Below are positions 50,205 through 59,030 of a DNA stretch of 64,000 nucleotides, in pieces. Each line of letters starts with the position of its first letter. Positions within the stretch are counted from its first letter, which is position 1. Below the pieces are notes generated by a model. It saw only the letters and a program-made list of their open reading frames with translations, ran no database searches and was not told the DNA's origin. Source of the stretch: Pseudomonas sp. MM211 (GTDB taxonomy: Bacteria; Pseudomonadota; Gammaproteobacteria; Pseudomonadales; Pseudomonadaceae). The stretch is from contig NZ_CP081942.1 in assembly GCF_020386635.1 (NCBI RefSeq), positions 3,038,001 to 3,102,000 on the forward strand. Reading direction: 5' to 3'. The position numbers and the translations under genes are program-made.

Positions 50205-50936
50205 TTAAAGACGGGTTATGTTCAACACATCCCCCGACAGGCCGACCTGTACCGCGCGCCCCCAGTTCGGGTCACGGCGCAGGTCTTCGGCGACCTTGTA
50301 CTGGCCGGCGATGGAGAGCAGTTCGGCACCCATCTGCTGACAGAAAATCCGCGCCTGACGATTGCCCTTGACCCCGGCCAGAGCGCGGCCGCGCATCGGG
50401 GCGTAAACATGGATGTTGCCATCGGCGAGAAGTTCCGCGCCGGCACTGACCGGGGCCAGCACCACCAGATCACAGCCCTGGGCGTAGATCTGCTGGCCGC
50501 CGCGCACTGGCGTGGTGACCACGCGGGTCGGCTTGACCTCGGGCTCGACAGGCTTGGGCGCCTCCACCGGTTTCGGTGCCGGGTCGATGACCCGCTCGCG
50601 GGCGCCGGAAGGCGGCAGCACCGGCAGATCCAGCGCATTGGCGGCGGCGATGTCCTCTTCGCGGCTGGCGCGCACGGCCAGGGTACGCAGGCCGTGCTTG
50701 CGGCACAGGGTCATCAGCTCACCGAGATCGAGGTTGCCTTCATCCTTCGGCAATTTGTCGAGCGCCAACACCAGCGGGGTGTTGCTGAAAAAGTTCGGCG
50801 CCTGGGCGACTTTCTCCGCCAGTTGCAGATCGAGGCGGGCGAGGTCGTTGTGCGCCAGTTCCATCACGGTGATGGCCAGCATGCTGCCTTTGAGCTGGAA
50901 CACGGGGTCTTGGTCGAGGAGATCAGCTTGGCTCAT
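50205..50936 (-). CDS. minC: Septum site-determining protein MinC
   Basis: This 243-residue inhibitor of FtsZ polymerisation has an N-terminal FtsZ-interacting domain ([20 protein letters not shown] ... [15 protein letters not shown]). A Pro-rich linker ([15 protein letters not shown]) follows, then a C-terminal beta-helix that binds MinD ([55 protein letters not shown]). It is first of the minCDE set on the minus strand. Confidence 0.97.
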   Translation of the reverse strand: MSQADLLDQDPVFQLKGSMLAITVMELAHNDLARLDLQLAEKVAQAPNFFSNTPLVLALDKLPKDEGNLDLGELMTLCRKHGLRTLAVRASREEDIAAANALDLPVLPPSGARERVIDPAPKPVEAPKPVEPEVKPTRVVTTPVRGGQQIYAQGCDLVVLAPVSAGAELLADGNIHVYAPMRGRALAGVKGNRQARIFCQQMGAELLSIAGQYKVAEDLRRDPNWGRAVQVGLSGDVLNITRL

Positions 50937-51146
50937 GGTCTGCCTGATGCGGCCTTGGAAAAGTAGCGGGACTTATAACGAGAACGGCGGCGAGGCTCAA
51001 GGGTAAATGCTGCGAGCCGGGCTTCCTGCTAACGCTTGCCTGGAAACAGAGGGCGCCGTTAAGGTGCCCGAGTAGTGCACCGATTGGGTTGACGATCGGT
51101 GTTGAAGTGTTCAGTAAAACCCGCTTGCGGGTAGGGCGGTTGGTCG

Positions 51147-51683
51147 GTGAGTCGGTTGGTGGTTATTTCCGGATGCTCTGGCGGGGGCAAATCCACGCTG
51201 CTGCAGGAGCTGAAAAAGCGAGGTCATAGGGTGATCGAGGAGCCTGGGCGGCGCGTGATCCAGGCCGGCGGTGCCACGCCTTGGGACGATCTTCCGGCAT
51301 TTCTGCTGCAGGCGATCGCGCTCGCAGAGGACGATTACCTGGCCCACGCTGACAGGGCTGGCTGGACCTTCTGTGATCGCAGCCTGATCGACGCCGCCAG
51401 TGCGCTGCAAGCTCTTACTGGCAAGCCTTGTCTCGGCCCGCTTTGCTCTACATATCGATACCATGATCAGGTTTTCATGGTACCTCCGTGGCCAGCTATC
51501 TATAGCAATGATGCCGAGCGCCGCCATGATTTCGCGGCCGCTACCGAGGAGTATCAGCGCCTGCTGCGTGATTATCCGGCAATGGGTTATCAGGTTCGCG
51601 TGTTGCCCATGGATGAGGTGCCGGCACGTGCCGATTTCCTGATAGCCGCGCTGAACGGCGAAAACGGGCAGTTAGACGCATGA
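51147..51683 (+). CDS. AAA_28-type small P-loop ATPase/kinase-like protein
   Basis: This 178-residue protein has Walker A ISGCSGGGKSTLLQEL (about residues 7-22), then HRVIEEPGRRVIQAGG, CDRSLIDAASALQAL and a C-terminal EEYQRLLRDYPAMGYQVRVLP. It matches the AAA_28 (predicted ATPase/nucleotide-kinase-like) group. The start is GTG 51147. It is co-translated with the following GNAT gene through an ATGA overlap. The ligand is unknown. Confidence 0.85.
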   Translation: MSRLVVISGCSGGGKSTLLQELKKRGHRVIEEPGRRVIQAGGATPWDDLPAFLLQAIALAEDDYLAHADRAGWTFCDRSLIDAASALQALTGKPCLGPLCSTYRYHDQVFMVPPWPAIYSNDAERRHDFAAATEEYQRLLRDYPAMGYQVRVLPMDEVPARADFLIAALNGENGQLDA

Positions 51684-52195
51684 GTCGATTTGACGTGAGC
51701 ATCAGTCAGGTCGAGCAGGCGGATATAACCGAGGTTATCGATTTCGTAATGGCCTCCCGCGCGCAAATCTTCCCCATGCTCGATGCAACGGTGCTGCCGG
51801 CGGATCTGCAGCATTTCGAGCGGGTCTACCTGAGCGGTGAGGATGGCCGTTTCTGGCTGGCGCGCAGCGAAGGTGAAATAGTCGCTGCCATTGGCTATCT
51901 GCCCTATGACCATCGTTTCGCGCAGCTCGACTACGCCGGGCGCCGAACCGTGGAGATCGTGAGGCTGTTCGTGGCGCCGCAATTTCGCCGTTTCGGTCTG
52001 GCCAAGGCACTGTACGAGCGGCTGCGCGAGCATGCCGCTGCTGCCGGCGTGCAGGTGCTCTACCTGCATACCCATCCGTTCCTGCGGGGCGCTATCCGCT
52101 TCTGGGAGCGGCAGGGCTTCGTTGTGGTGGATGTCGAAGCCGATCCGCTGTGGCAGACGACGCATATGCAATTTCTACTGCCCGACTTGAGCTAG
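51680..52195 (+). CDS. GNAT-family N-acetyltransferase
   Basis: This 171-residue protein has a clear GNAT core: RFWLARSEGEIVAAIGYLPYD, VEIVRLFVAPQFRRFGLAKALYERLREHAAAAGVQVLYLHTHPF (acetyl-CoA loop R-R-F-G-L-A) and IRFWERQGFVVVDVE. Its ATG overlaps the ATPase gene stop. The paired ATPase may act on the same pathway. The substrate is unknown. Confidence 0.88.
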   Translation: MSRFDVSISQVEQADITEVIDFVMASRAQIFPMLDATVLPADLQHFERVYLSGEDGRFWLARSEGEIVAAIGYLPYDHRFAQLDYAGRRTVEIVRLFVAPQFRRFGLAKALYERLREHAAAAGVQVLYLHTHPFLRGAIRFWERQGFVVVDVEADPLWQTTHMQFLLPDLS

Positions 52196-52228
52196 AGTCA
52201 CCGCCAGTCAGTCTCGGGAATCTGTTCG

Positions 52229-53128
52229 ATGGACAAGCTGCTGGCTTTGAAGGCCCTGGTCGAAACCGTGCGCAGTGGTGGCTTTTCTGCTGCTGGGCGG
52301 TCACTGGGCATGGCGACGTCTTCGGTGACGCGCCTGGTCAGCGGCCTGGAGGCGGAGCTGCAAAGCGTGCTGCTCAACCGCAGTACTCGCCAGGTCAGCG
52401 TCACCGAGGCCGGGCGCGCTTACTTCGAACGGGCGGTGGCCATTCTCGAAGCGCTTGAGGAGGCCGATGCGGCCGTCTGCGACGGTGGTAGTCAGGCGCG
52501 CGGGCGGCTGAATGTCAGCGTGCCGGTAGAGTTCGGTCGGCGAATCATCGCGCCGCATCTTGGCCGGCTGTTCGAACGCCATCCCGAGCTGGACTTGAAC
52601 CTGCGGCTCAGCGATGAGGTGATCGATCTACTCGGCGAGCGGGTGGACGTTGCGGTTCGCCTCGGCAGCGCGGTGTTGAGCGAAGATGTGGTCAGCCTGA
52701 GAGTCGGCGAGTTTCGCCGCTGGCTGGTGGCCAGCCCGGATTATCTGGCGCGCAGCCTGCCGGTCAGTGAGCCCCAGTCTTTGCTCGCTCATGATTGCCT
52801 GCGGTTCGATTTCGGTGCCCCCGGGCAGCGCTGGCAGTTCAGCGCGGCAGGTGAGGTCGAGCAGGTGGCGGTGCGTGGGCCTTTGCAAAGCAACAATGGC
52901 GATGTACTGCGTGAAGCGGCGCTGGCGGGGCAGGGCATCGCGCTGCTGGCCGACTGGCTGGTTCAGGACGACGTCGCCGCTGGCCGGCTGATTCGCCTCT
53001 TGGATCAGCATGAGGTAGCGCCCGGTTCGATGAGCGGCGCCATCAGCGTGCTGTATCTGCCCAATCAGCGCGGGTCGCGACGGGTTGCTGCGTTCGTTGC
53101 GTTTTTGCGTGAGCTGCTCGAAGGCTGA
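52229..53128 (+). CDS. LysR-family transcriptional regulator
   Basis: This 299-residue protein has the LysR winged helix (KALVETVRSGGFSAAGRSLGMATSSVTRLV, then LEAELQSVLLNRSTRQVSVTEAG) and an effector domain with GRLNVSVPVEFGRRIIAPHL and GQGIALLADWLVQDDVAAG. It is of the CrgA/DsdC-like subgroup, like the one at 2980. The MFS gene starts 192 bp downstream on the same strand and may be its target. Confidence 0.9.
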   Translation: MDKLLALKALVETVRSGGFSAAGRSLGMATSSVTRLVSGLEAELQSVLLNRSTRQVSVTEAGRAYFERAVAILEALEEADAAVCDGGSQARGRLNVSVPVEFGRRIIAPHLGRLFERHPELDLNLRLSDEVIDLLGERVDVAVRLGSAVLSEDVVSLRVGEFRRWLVASPDYLARSLPVSEPQSLLAHDCLRFDFGAPGQRWQFSAAGEVEQVAVRGPLQSNNGDVLREAALAGQGIALLADWLVQDDVAAGRLIRLLDQHEVAPGSMSGAISVLYLPNQRGSRRVAAFVAFLRELLEG

Positions 53129-53320
53129 GCCGGGCGTTCGAATCTGCGCAACGCTGCGTTGCGCTGGATACGGATTCTCTGCAGCGGCGAGGCGCCGTAA
53201 CGTTGCGTCACCAGATGCCGCCAGCCAGATGCTGGTGACGCCATGGCATTGCCGGGCATCCCACCCGTTCCCCATTCCGACGATCCGCGCCTGTGTACGC
53301 CGATTCATCGCGAGGTAACC

Positions 53321-54538
53321 ATGAACACATCCACTTCCCGCGAACACCACAGCCTGCCGCCTGCGCTGGTGCTGCTGTTCGCCTTCTGCTGCGGCGCCAT
53401 CGTCGCCAATCTCTATTACGCCCAGCCGATCATCGAGCTGATCGCTCCGGCCGTGGGCCTGTCGATGCACAAGGCCAGCCTGATCGTTTCCCTGACCCAG
53501 GTCGGTTATGCGGTGGGGCTGTTGTTTCTGGTGCCGCTTGCCGACCTGCTGGAAAACCGTCGGCTGATGCTGCTGACCACCCTGGCCGCGATGGTTTGCC
53601 TGTTGGCCGCGGGCTTCTCGTCATCGCCGGGCCTGTTTCTCGGCCTGTCGCTGCTGGTCGGTCTGAGTTCGGTATCGGTGCAGATGCTGATTCCCCTGGC
53701 GGCCCATCTGGCGCCGGAGGCAACTCGGGGGCGCGTGGTGGGCAACATCATGGCCGGGCTGCTGTTGGGCATTCTGCTGGCGCGCCCGGTCGCGAGCCTG
53801 ATCGCCGAGTACTTTGGCTGGCGTGCGGTGTACTTTTGCGCGGCAGCGATGATGCTTGGCATCGTGGTAGTGATCGCCACCACCATTCCCCGTCATGCGC
53901 CGGACAATCGTGGCCATTACGGGCAATTGCTGTTGTCACTCTTCGGCCTGCTGCGCCGCTACCCGACGCTGCGTCAGCGGGCGCTCTACCAAGGGCTGAT
54001 GTTCGCCTCGTTCAGCCTGTTCTGGACGCTGGCTCCCCTCGAACTGGTGCGCCATTACGGGTTCAGCCAGAGCCAGGTCGCGCTGTTCGCCCTGGTAGGT
54101 GCCATCGGCGCGATCGCCGCACCACTCGCGGGCCGCCTGGCCGATGCCGGTCATACTCGGCGTGCAACCCTGGTGGCGTTGATTCTCGCCCCGCTGTCTT
54201 TCGCGCTGACCCTGGCCAGCCCATTGGCAGGGGTGATCGGCCTGGTGCTGTGTGCCGTGCTGCTGGACTTCGCCGTGCAACTGAACATGGTGTTGGGCCA
54301 GCGCGAGGTCTATGCCCTGGAGCAGAACAGCCGGGCGCGGCTCAATGCCCTGTACATGACCAGCATCTTCGTGGGCGGCGCCACGGGGTCGGCCATCGCC
54401 AGCCCTATCTACGAAAGCTTTGGCTGGCAGGGCGCCGCGCTGATCGGCGGCGCGTTCCCGGCCCTGGCGCTGCTGTTGGCCCTGTGGAATGGGCGCCAGG
54501 CCGCTGCGTTGGAGCAGAGTGTGCTGTCCGGCAAGTAA
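53321..54538 (+). CDS. Major facilitator superfamily transporter (YnfM/arabinose-efflux-like)
   Basis: This 405-residue inner-membrane protein has about 12 helices. Marks are YYAQPIIELIAPAVGLS, the motif-A region FLVPLADLLENRRLML, RGRVVGNIMAGLLLGILLARPVA and in the second half PLAGRLADAGHTRRATL. The YYAQPI start is typical of the YfcJ/YgaY-like exporter group. ATG 53321 follows CGAGGTAACC; the open frame to 53243 is leader. It probably forms a unit with the LysR gene in front. Confidence 0.88.
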   Translation: MNTSTSREHHSLPPALVLLFAFCCGAIVANLYYAQPIIELIAPAVGLSMHKASLIVSLTQVGYAVGLLFLVPLADLLENRRLMLLTTLAAMVCLLAAGFSSSPGLFLGLSLLVGLSSVSVQMLIPLAAHLAPEATRGRVVGNIMAGLLLGILLARPVASLIAEYFGWRAVYFCAAAMMLGIVVVIATTIPRHAPDNRGHYGQLLLSLFGLLRRYPTLRQRALYQGLMFASFSLFWTLAPLELVRHYGFSQSQVALFALVGAIGAIAAPLAGRLADAGHTRRATLVALILAPLSFALTLASPLAGVIGLVLCAVLLDFAVQLNMVLGQREVYALEQNSRARLNALYMTSIFVGGATGSAIASPIYESFGWQGAALIGGAFPALALLLALWNGRQAAALEQSVLSGK

Positions 54539-54547
54539 CAGTGTGAT

Positions 54548-55747
54548 TCAGAGCTGCGAGGTACGCACCACGCAGTCCGCACGCTCACGCAAGCGCGGGT
54601 TCAGCGCAGTGCCCAGGCCGGCGCCCGTTGGCGGCAGAATGAAACCGTTCTGCACATCGGGCAGGGTGGTCACCAGATCCTGATAGAAGCCGGCCAGGTA
54701 GGCGCGCACCACTTCCTGGAAGATCGCGTTGGGGCTCGACAGGCCCAGGTGCAGCGAGGCCATCAGCACCACCGGCCCGGTGCAGTCGTGGGGGGCGATG
54801 GGTTTCTGGTAGGCCTCGGCCAGGGCGGCGACTTTCTTGGCCTCGCTGATACCGCCGCACCAGGACAGATCCAGCATCACGTAGTCCAGCGCATCGGCGG
54901 CCAGCAGGTCGCGGAACGAACTGCGCGTCGCCAGGGTTTCGCTGCCGCACACCGGCAGGCCGCTGAGGCGGCGGTAATCGGCCAGGCCCTGCACGGAGTC
55001 CATCTTGATCGGGTCTTCGGACCAGAAGATGTTGTAGTCCTTCAGTTCACGGGCGATGGCCAGCGCCGTGGTGGTGTTCCACAAAGAATGGAATTCGCAC
55101 ATCAGTTCGATGCGGTCACCGACCGCGTTGCGGATTTTCTCGAAGGGCTCAAGGCCCTTTTTTATATCCGCCGAGCTGATGTACTGGCCGCCGCTGGCCA
55201 TGGCGAAGGCATCGAAGGGCCAGATCTTCATGGCGCTAAAACCGTCTTCGATCAGGCTCAGGGCCAGCTCGTCGGGGCATTCGATAAAGGCGACCTGGTC
55301 GTCGTAGCGCTCGCTGACCCTGGCCTCGCCCTTGGCGATGGTGCGACGCTGTTCGCCGCCGGTGTTGAAGTTGCCACCGGCGCAGGTGTTATAGGCGCGC
55401 ATGCTGTCGTGGGCGAGACCGCCGAGCAGCTGATAGATGGGCTGGTTCACCGCCTGGCCGAAGATGTCCCAGAGGGCGATATCCAGCGCCGAGGCCGCGC
55501 GGGTTTCCACGCCGGAACCGTTGAAGCCGAGGTAGCCGCGCAGCAGGGTCTTGCTGTGCCGTTCGATCTGCAACGGATCCTTGCCCAGCAGCATGCTAGC
55601 GGAGATCGAGTGGATGTAGGCTTCCACGGCCTCCGAACCGCGAAAGGTCTCGCCAAGGCCGACCTGGCCGTCATCGGTATGCACCTCGACCCAGATCAGG
55701 TTGGGCAGGCTCTTCAGGCGGGTAGTTTCGATTCTGGTAATTTTCAT
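54548..55747 (-). CDS. Enolase-superfamily (mandelate racemase/muconate lactonising type) sugar-acid dehydratase-like enzyme
   Basis: This 399-residue protein has an N-terminal capping domain (VGLGETFRGSEAVEAYIH) and a TIM barrel with K174-I-W176, the metal ligands E218 (CEFHSLWN), E244 (WSEDP) and E270 (GSETLATR), and H320 (PHDCTGP). The residue set resembles galactonate/mannonate-type dehydratases, but the first metal ligand is Glu instead of the usual Asp and the partner of K174 is Trp. It is 9 bp from the dehydrogenase gene and probably in its operon, with a LacI regulator upstream. It likely dehydrates an aldonic acid; the substrate is not set. Confidence 0.87.
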   Translation of the reverse strand: MKITRIETTRLKSLPNLIWVEVHTDDGQVGLGETFRGSEAVEAYIHSISASMLLGKDPLQIERHSKTLLRGYLGFNGSGVETRAASALDIALWDIFGQAVNQPIYQLLGGLAHDSMRAYNTCAGGNFNTGGEQRRTIAKGEARVSERYDDQVAFIECPDELALSLIEDGFSAMKIWPFDAFAMASGGQYISSADIKKGLEPFEKIRNAVGDRIELMCEFHSLWNTTTALAIARELKDYNIFWSEDPIKMDSVQGLADYRRLSGLPVCGSETLATRSSFRDLLAADALDYVMLDLSWCGGISEAKKVAALAEAYQKPIAPHDCTGPVVLMASLHLGLSSPNAIFQEVVRAYLAGFYQDLVTTLPDVQNGFILPPTGAGLGTALNPRLRERADCVVRTSQL

Positions 55748-55756
55748 GACCTGTCC

Positions 55757-56740
55757 TCAACCCTCGCCGTAGACGACGTTATGCAGCTTCTCGCCGTTTT
55801 TCAGGCGCTCGATATTGGCGGCGATGAAGGCGTAGCGGCGTTCGAACAGACCATGAGTCCAGCCGGAGATGTGCGGCGTGCAGAAGGCGTTGGGCAGCTC
55901 CTCGAAGCGGTGCCGGGCCGGCGCCACGCTGTCGCTGCTGCCTGCCGGGTAGGCGTACCAGACGTCGAGAAACGCCTTGGCGATCTGCTTGTCGACCAGG
56001 GCTTGATAGAGTGCGTCTTCGTCTACCACCGCGGCACGGGCGATATTGATCAGCACGGCGTCCTCGCGCATGGCCTGGAACTGCGCTGCAGCGAACGAGC
56101 CACGGGTTGCATCGTTGAGCGGACACGACAGAACCACGTAGTCGGCGCGGGGCAGGATTTCGTTGATCTGCGATGGCGTATAAGCCTCGTTGCACGGGCC
56201 CTTCAACTGGCCGTTAAGGGCGCGGGAGGAAAGGGCGATGACCTTCAGCCCGAAGGCCTGGGCACGCACCGCTACGGCCTGGCCGATGCGGCCGAAACCG
56301 GCGATCAGCACGGTTTTGCCATACAGCTCGCCGCGTGGCTTGCGGCCCAGATAGGCGGATGAGAAACGCTCGCTGTCGAAGCTGGCGCGGGCTGCGGCCA
56401 GGCCCACTTCATGTTCGAGCATGCTCGCCAGCGCATATTCGGCCATGGGAATTTCGTGTTCGAACACGTTGCAGGCCATGCTGCCTTCGGGCATCACTGA
56501 AAAGTCGATGCCATCGAGGCCGGCACCCGGTACATGGAGCAGGCGAAAGCGCGGCACTTCGGCCTTGTTCGGGCGTTTGAAGCGCATGGCCACGAGCACA
56601 TCGGCACCGTCGATCTGCTCATCCCACTCCGGGGATTCATGGGCTTCCCGCGGCAGGGCCACGTAGTTGGCCTCGAAGTCCAGCTCGGCAGCGATTTCGT
56701 CCCGGTGGGTGGCGGCTTCGCCGATCATGACGATCTTCAT
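55757..56740 (-). CDS. D-isomer-specific 2-hydroxyacid dehydrogenase
   Basis: This 327-residue NAD(P)-dependent enzyme has the substrate domain segment LHVPGAGLDGIDF, the nucleotide-binding GKTVLIAGFGRIGQAVAVRAQAFGLKVIAL (G-x-G-x-x-G), NIARAAVVDEDAL with Arg, Asp in AFLDVWY and the catalytic His in FCTPHISGWT. AGGAG lies before ATG 56740. The gene leads the operon with the enolase-family dehydratase; together they suggest oxidation or reduction of a sugar-acid product. A palindromic operator lies about 97 bp upstream. Confidence 0.9.
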   Translation of the reverse strand: MKIVMIGEAATHRDEIAAELDFEANYVALPREAHESPEWDEQIDGADVLVAMRFKRPNKAEVPRFRLLHVPGAGLDGIDFSVMPEGSMACNVFEHEIPMAEYALASMLEHEVGLAAARASFDSERFSSAYLGRKPRGELYGKTVLIAGFGRIGQAVAVRAQAFGLKVIALSSRALNGQLKGPCNEAYTPSQINEILPRADYVVLSCPLNDATRGSFAAAQFQAMREDAVLINIARAAVVDEDALYQALVDKQIAKAFLDVWYAYPAGSSDSVAPARHRFEELPNAFCTPHISGWTHGLFERRYAFIAANIERLKNGEKLHNVVYGEG

Positions 56741-56836
56741 GCGTACTTCTCCTGTATTGCGGTCATGCCTGTGCCAGCCTTGTTTTGCAGGCCGGCAAGT
56801 GACGGTTCTTGTTCGAAAGGGCTGCAAATCAATTTT

Positions 56837-56852
56837 ATGGTAGCGCAACCAT
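56837..56852. promoter_or_regulatory. LacI-type operator upstream of the dehydrogenase-dehydratase operon
   Basis: ATGGTAGCGCAACCAT is a near-perfect palindrome centred on GCGC (only positions 6 and 11 break symmetry), in the style of LacI/GntR-type operators. It lies in the 226-bp gap between the operon and the LacI-family gene, both on the minus strand. Confidence 0.65.
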
Positions 56853-56966
56853 TTTGCAGCCCACCGTAGTGCATGACGGTCAAAGCTGACAAGAAAATTT
56901 TTCTGCGGAGCAGGGCCAAAGAGTAGGGGAAGCCCTCTGCCATGGGGCTCTCGAGCGCTGTTGCGC

Positions 56967-57995
56967 CTAGCGGGTGCTGTCCCGGTCGATCAGCGTGTAG
57001 CCGATATCCCGTTGCACAACCTCATCGGCGTTACCCAGCAAGCGGTCGAGCAGGGCGCTGGCGGCGGCATCGCCCATGGCCTTGCCGTCGATCTTCACGG
57101 TCGACAGCGCTGGATGGGTATGGGCCGCGAAGTTCATGTCGCCAAAGCCCATCACCGCCACTTCATCGGGGACGCGAATGCCCTGCGCCAGCGCTTCGGT
57201 AAGTACGCCGTGGGCGAGGGTGTCCGAGCTGCAGACCACCACCAGCGGCCGTGCCGGGCTGGCGAGCAGTTTGCGCAGCCCGGCGCGGCCATGCTCCAGC
57301 GTCGGCACGCCTTCGATGCGCTCGCTCGGCACCTCGTGTATGCCGTTGGCCCGCAGCTCATCGACGAAGGCTTTGATGCGGCGCTGGCCGCGTGGATCGT
57401 TGACCGCCAGGGTGGCGAAGTCGCCGTAGCCCTTGCCGAGCAGATGGCGGGCCACATCGCGGCCGATGTCTTCGTGGGAGAAGCCCACCAGCATGTCGAT
57501 GGGGTCGCTGCTCAGATCCCAGGTTTCTACCACAGGAACGCCCACCGCGCGCAGTCGGCGGCGGCTGGCTTCGGTGTGCAGGGTGCCGGTGAGGATGATG
57601 CCGTCGGGCCGGCGGCTAAGGATCACTTCGAGCAGTTCCTGCTCCTGGTCAGGCTGGTAGCCGGACATGCCCAGCAGCACCTGGTAACCGGATTTACTCA
57701 GGCGGTCGGCGATGGCCTGGAAGGTGTCGGAAAAGATCGGGTTGGTGAGGATCGGCACGATCACCGCGACCAGATGGCTGCGGTTGCTGGCCAGGGCGCC
57801 GGCGACCAGATTGCGCACGTAGCCGGTGTCTTCGATGGCCTTGCGCACCTTGAGCAGGGTCGCCTTTTTGACGTGATCCGGGTTGTTGAGTGCCCGTGAC
57901 ACGGTCATCGGTGCCACACCCGCTGCCTTGGCCACGTCGATCAGGGTTGTCCCGTTGGTCGACCTGCCGCTGTGTCCTGCTCCCTTGACCGCCAT
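56967..57995 (-). CDS. LacI-family transcriptional regulator (gluconate GntR-like)
   Basis: This 342-residue protein has the helix-turn-helix TLIDVAKAAGVAPMTVSRALNNPDHV and hinge GYVRNLVAGALASNR, then a sugar-acid-type effector domain (LVAVIVPILTNPIFSDTFQAIADRL, RPDGIILTGTLHTE, AVMGFGDMNFAAHTHPALSTV). Close relatives regulate gluconate or other sugar-acid pathways. It is immediately upstream of, and co-oriented with, the dehydrogenase-dehydratase operon whose promoter carries a palindrome of the right type. Confidence 0.92.
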   Translation of the reverse strand: MAVKGAGHSGRSTNGTTLIDVAKAAGVAPMTVSRALNNPDHVKKATLLKVRKAIEDTGYVRNLVAGALASNRSHLVAVIVPILTNPIFSDTFQAIADRLSKSGYQVLLGMSGYQPDQEQELLEVILSRRPDGIILTGTLHTEASRRRLRAVGVPVVETWDLSSDPIDMLVGFSHEDIGRDVARHLLGKGYGDFATLAVNDPRGQRRIKAFVDELRANGIHEVPSERIEGVPTLEHGRAGLRKLLASPARPLVVVCSSDTLAHGVLTEALAQGIRVPDEVAVMGFGDMNFAAHTHPALSTVKIDGKAMGDAAASALLDRLLGNADEVVQRDIGYTLIDRDSTR

Positions 57996-58048
57996 AACGC
58001 TCCCACTTTGATTGTCGGGGTCATCCTAACAGCGCTGAGGTGCCTGGG

Positions 58049-58231
58049 TCATGCCGTGATCGCTTTTTGCCAGCTTGGCGGCCCGCAGCGTTCGCCGACC
58101 ATCTTCCGTTGGCCGATGTGCCGGCTGTTGAGGAACCAGCCCGATTCACCGCGGTCTTTCAGCAGTCGGCCAAACCGGGCGAAAGGCATGGCGTTGCGCC
58201 AGTTACGCGACCTTGCCGAGCCCCACAACAA
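58049..58231 (-). CDS. Possible small ORF (60 residues), uncertain
   Basis: This frame has Pseudomonas-like codon use and a plausible soluble sequence (FGRLLKDRGESGWFLNSRHI ... RCGPPSW). It is the only coding-looking stretch in the gap 57996-58296. No ribosome binding site stands out; an in-frame ATG at 58189 would give 46 residues. It may be a real small protein or a fragment. Confidence 0.3.
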   Translation of the reverse strand: MLWGSARSRNWRNAMPFARFGRLLKDRGESGWFLNSRHIGQRKMVGERCGPPSWQKAITA

Positions 58232-58296
58232 TTCATCTGGCTGACGTTAGCGCGCTGCGTCGCATTGTGTTCCACCGCCGAGTGAAGATCGTTTTT

Positions 58297-58965
58297 ATGT
58301 CCCTAGCCCGCCCGTTTTCCGCATCCTTTTCCCTGCCGCAGCTTCGCGTGCTCGGGGCTTCACTACTCTCCGGTTTGCTGCTTGTTGCGGCGCCGGCTCA
58401 TGCTCAACAGGCCAGCGCCGACGTGCGCTGGGTCAGCGACAGTTTGAATACCTACGTGCGCAGCGGCCCGACCGATGGCTACCGTATTGTCGGCACGCTT
58501 AGTTCAGGTGTACGCGTGCAGTTGCTGCGTACTCAGGGCGATTACAGCCAGGTTCGCGGCGAGAATGGCGATGCCGTCTGGATCGCCAACCGCGACCTGC
58601 AGGAGGTTCCCGGCCAGGCTGAGCGGCTGCCAGCGCTTGAGCAGAAGGTGACCGAACTGAGCACCGAACTCGAAGGCATCAACGACACCTGGAAAACCCG
58701 CGTGCAAGGCATGCAGGAGACCCTGGATTCGCGCAAGACCCTGATCGACGAGCTAGAGGCCAGCCGTAGCGCTCTGGATATCGAGTTGAACCAGTCCCGT
58801 GCAGAGCTGCGCGAGGCCCAGGCGCAGTTGGGTAGCGAGCAGAAGCAGGTGTTGATGCGCTACATGATTTACGGCGGCAGTATCGCGGGCGCTGGTTTGT
58901 TGATGGGGTTGATCCTGCCGACGATGTTCCGGGTGCGTCGCAAGCGTAACGATCAGTGGGTCTGA
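58297..58965 (+). CDS. YgiM-type SH3b-domain membrane protein
   Basis: This 222-residue protein (TIGR04211/YgiM layout) has a signal peptide ending in APAHA and a bacterial SH3 domain (VRWVSDSLNTYVRSGPTDGYRIVGTLSSGVRVQLLRTQGDYSQVR). A long coiled coil (about 112-185, LEQKVTELSTELEGINDTW) and a C-terminal transmembrane helix (GGSIAGAGLLMGLILPTMF) with a basic tail follow. The SH3b domain likely binds peptidoglycan in the periplasm. It is an envelope protein of unclear role. Confidence 0.9.
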   Translation: MSLARPFSASFSLPQLRVLGASLLSGLLLVAAPAHAQQASADVRWVSDSLNTYVRSGPTDGYRIVGTLSSGVRVQLLRTQGDYSQVRGENGDAVWIANRDLQEVPGQAERLPALEQKVTELSTELEGINDTWKTRVQGMQETLDSRKTLIDELEASRSALDIELNQSRAELREAQAQLGSEQKQVLMRYMIYGGSIAGAGLLMGLILPTMFRVRRKRNDQWV

Positions 58966-58983
58966 ATCGATAGGTCAAGCCGC

Positions 58984-59014
58984 CCTGGGTATCGCTCTGC
59001 GCAACCCAGGCTAC
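58984..59014. repeat. Extragenic repeat, GTAGCCTGGG type, copy 3 (short)
   Basis: CCTGGGT (58984-58990) and ACCCAGG (59004-59010) pair, followed by CTAC. It is a truncated copy of the repeat at 30785-30854. It lies between the convergent YgiM-type and LysR genes, where it may also end transcripts. Confidence 0.55.
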
Positions 59015-59030
59015 GGGACAGGTTCGCGCA

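Noticed and set aside
54749-56362. 537-codon plus-strand open frame
   Set aside because: It is antisense across two real genes (dehydratase and dehydrogenase) and spans their boundary, which no genuine gene would do here.
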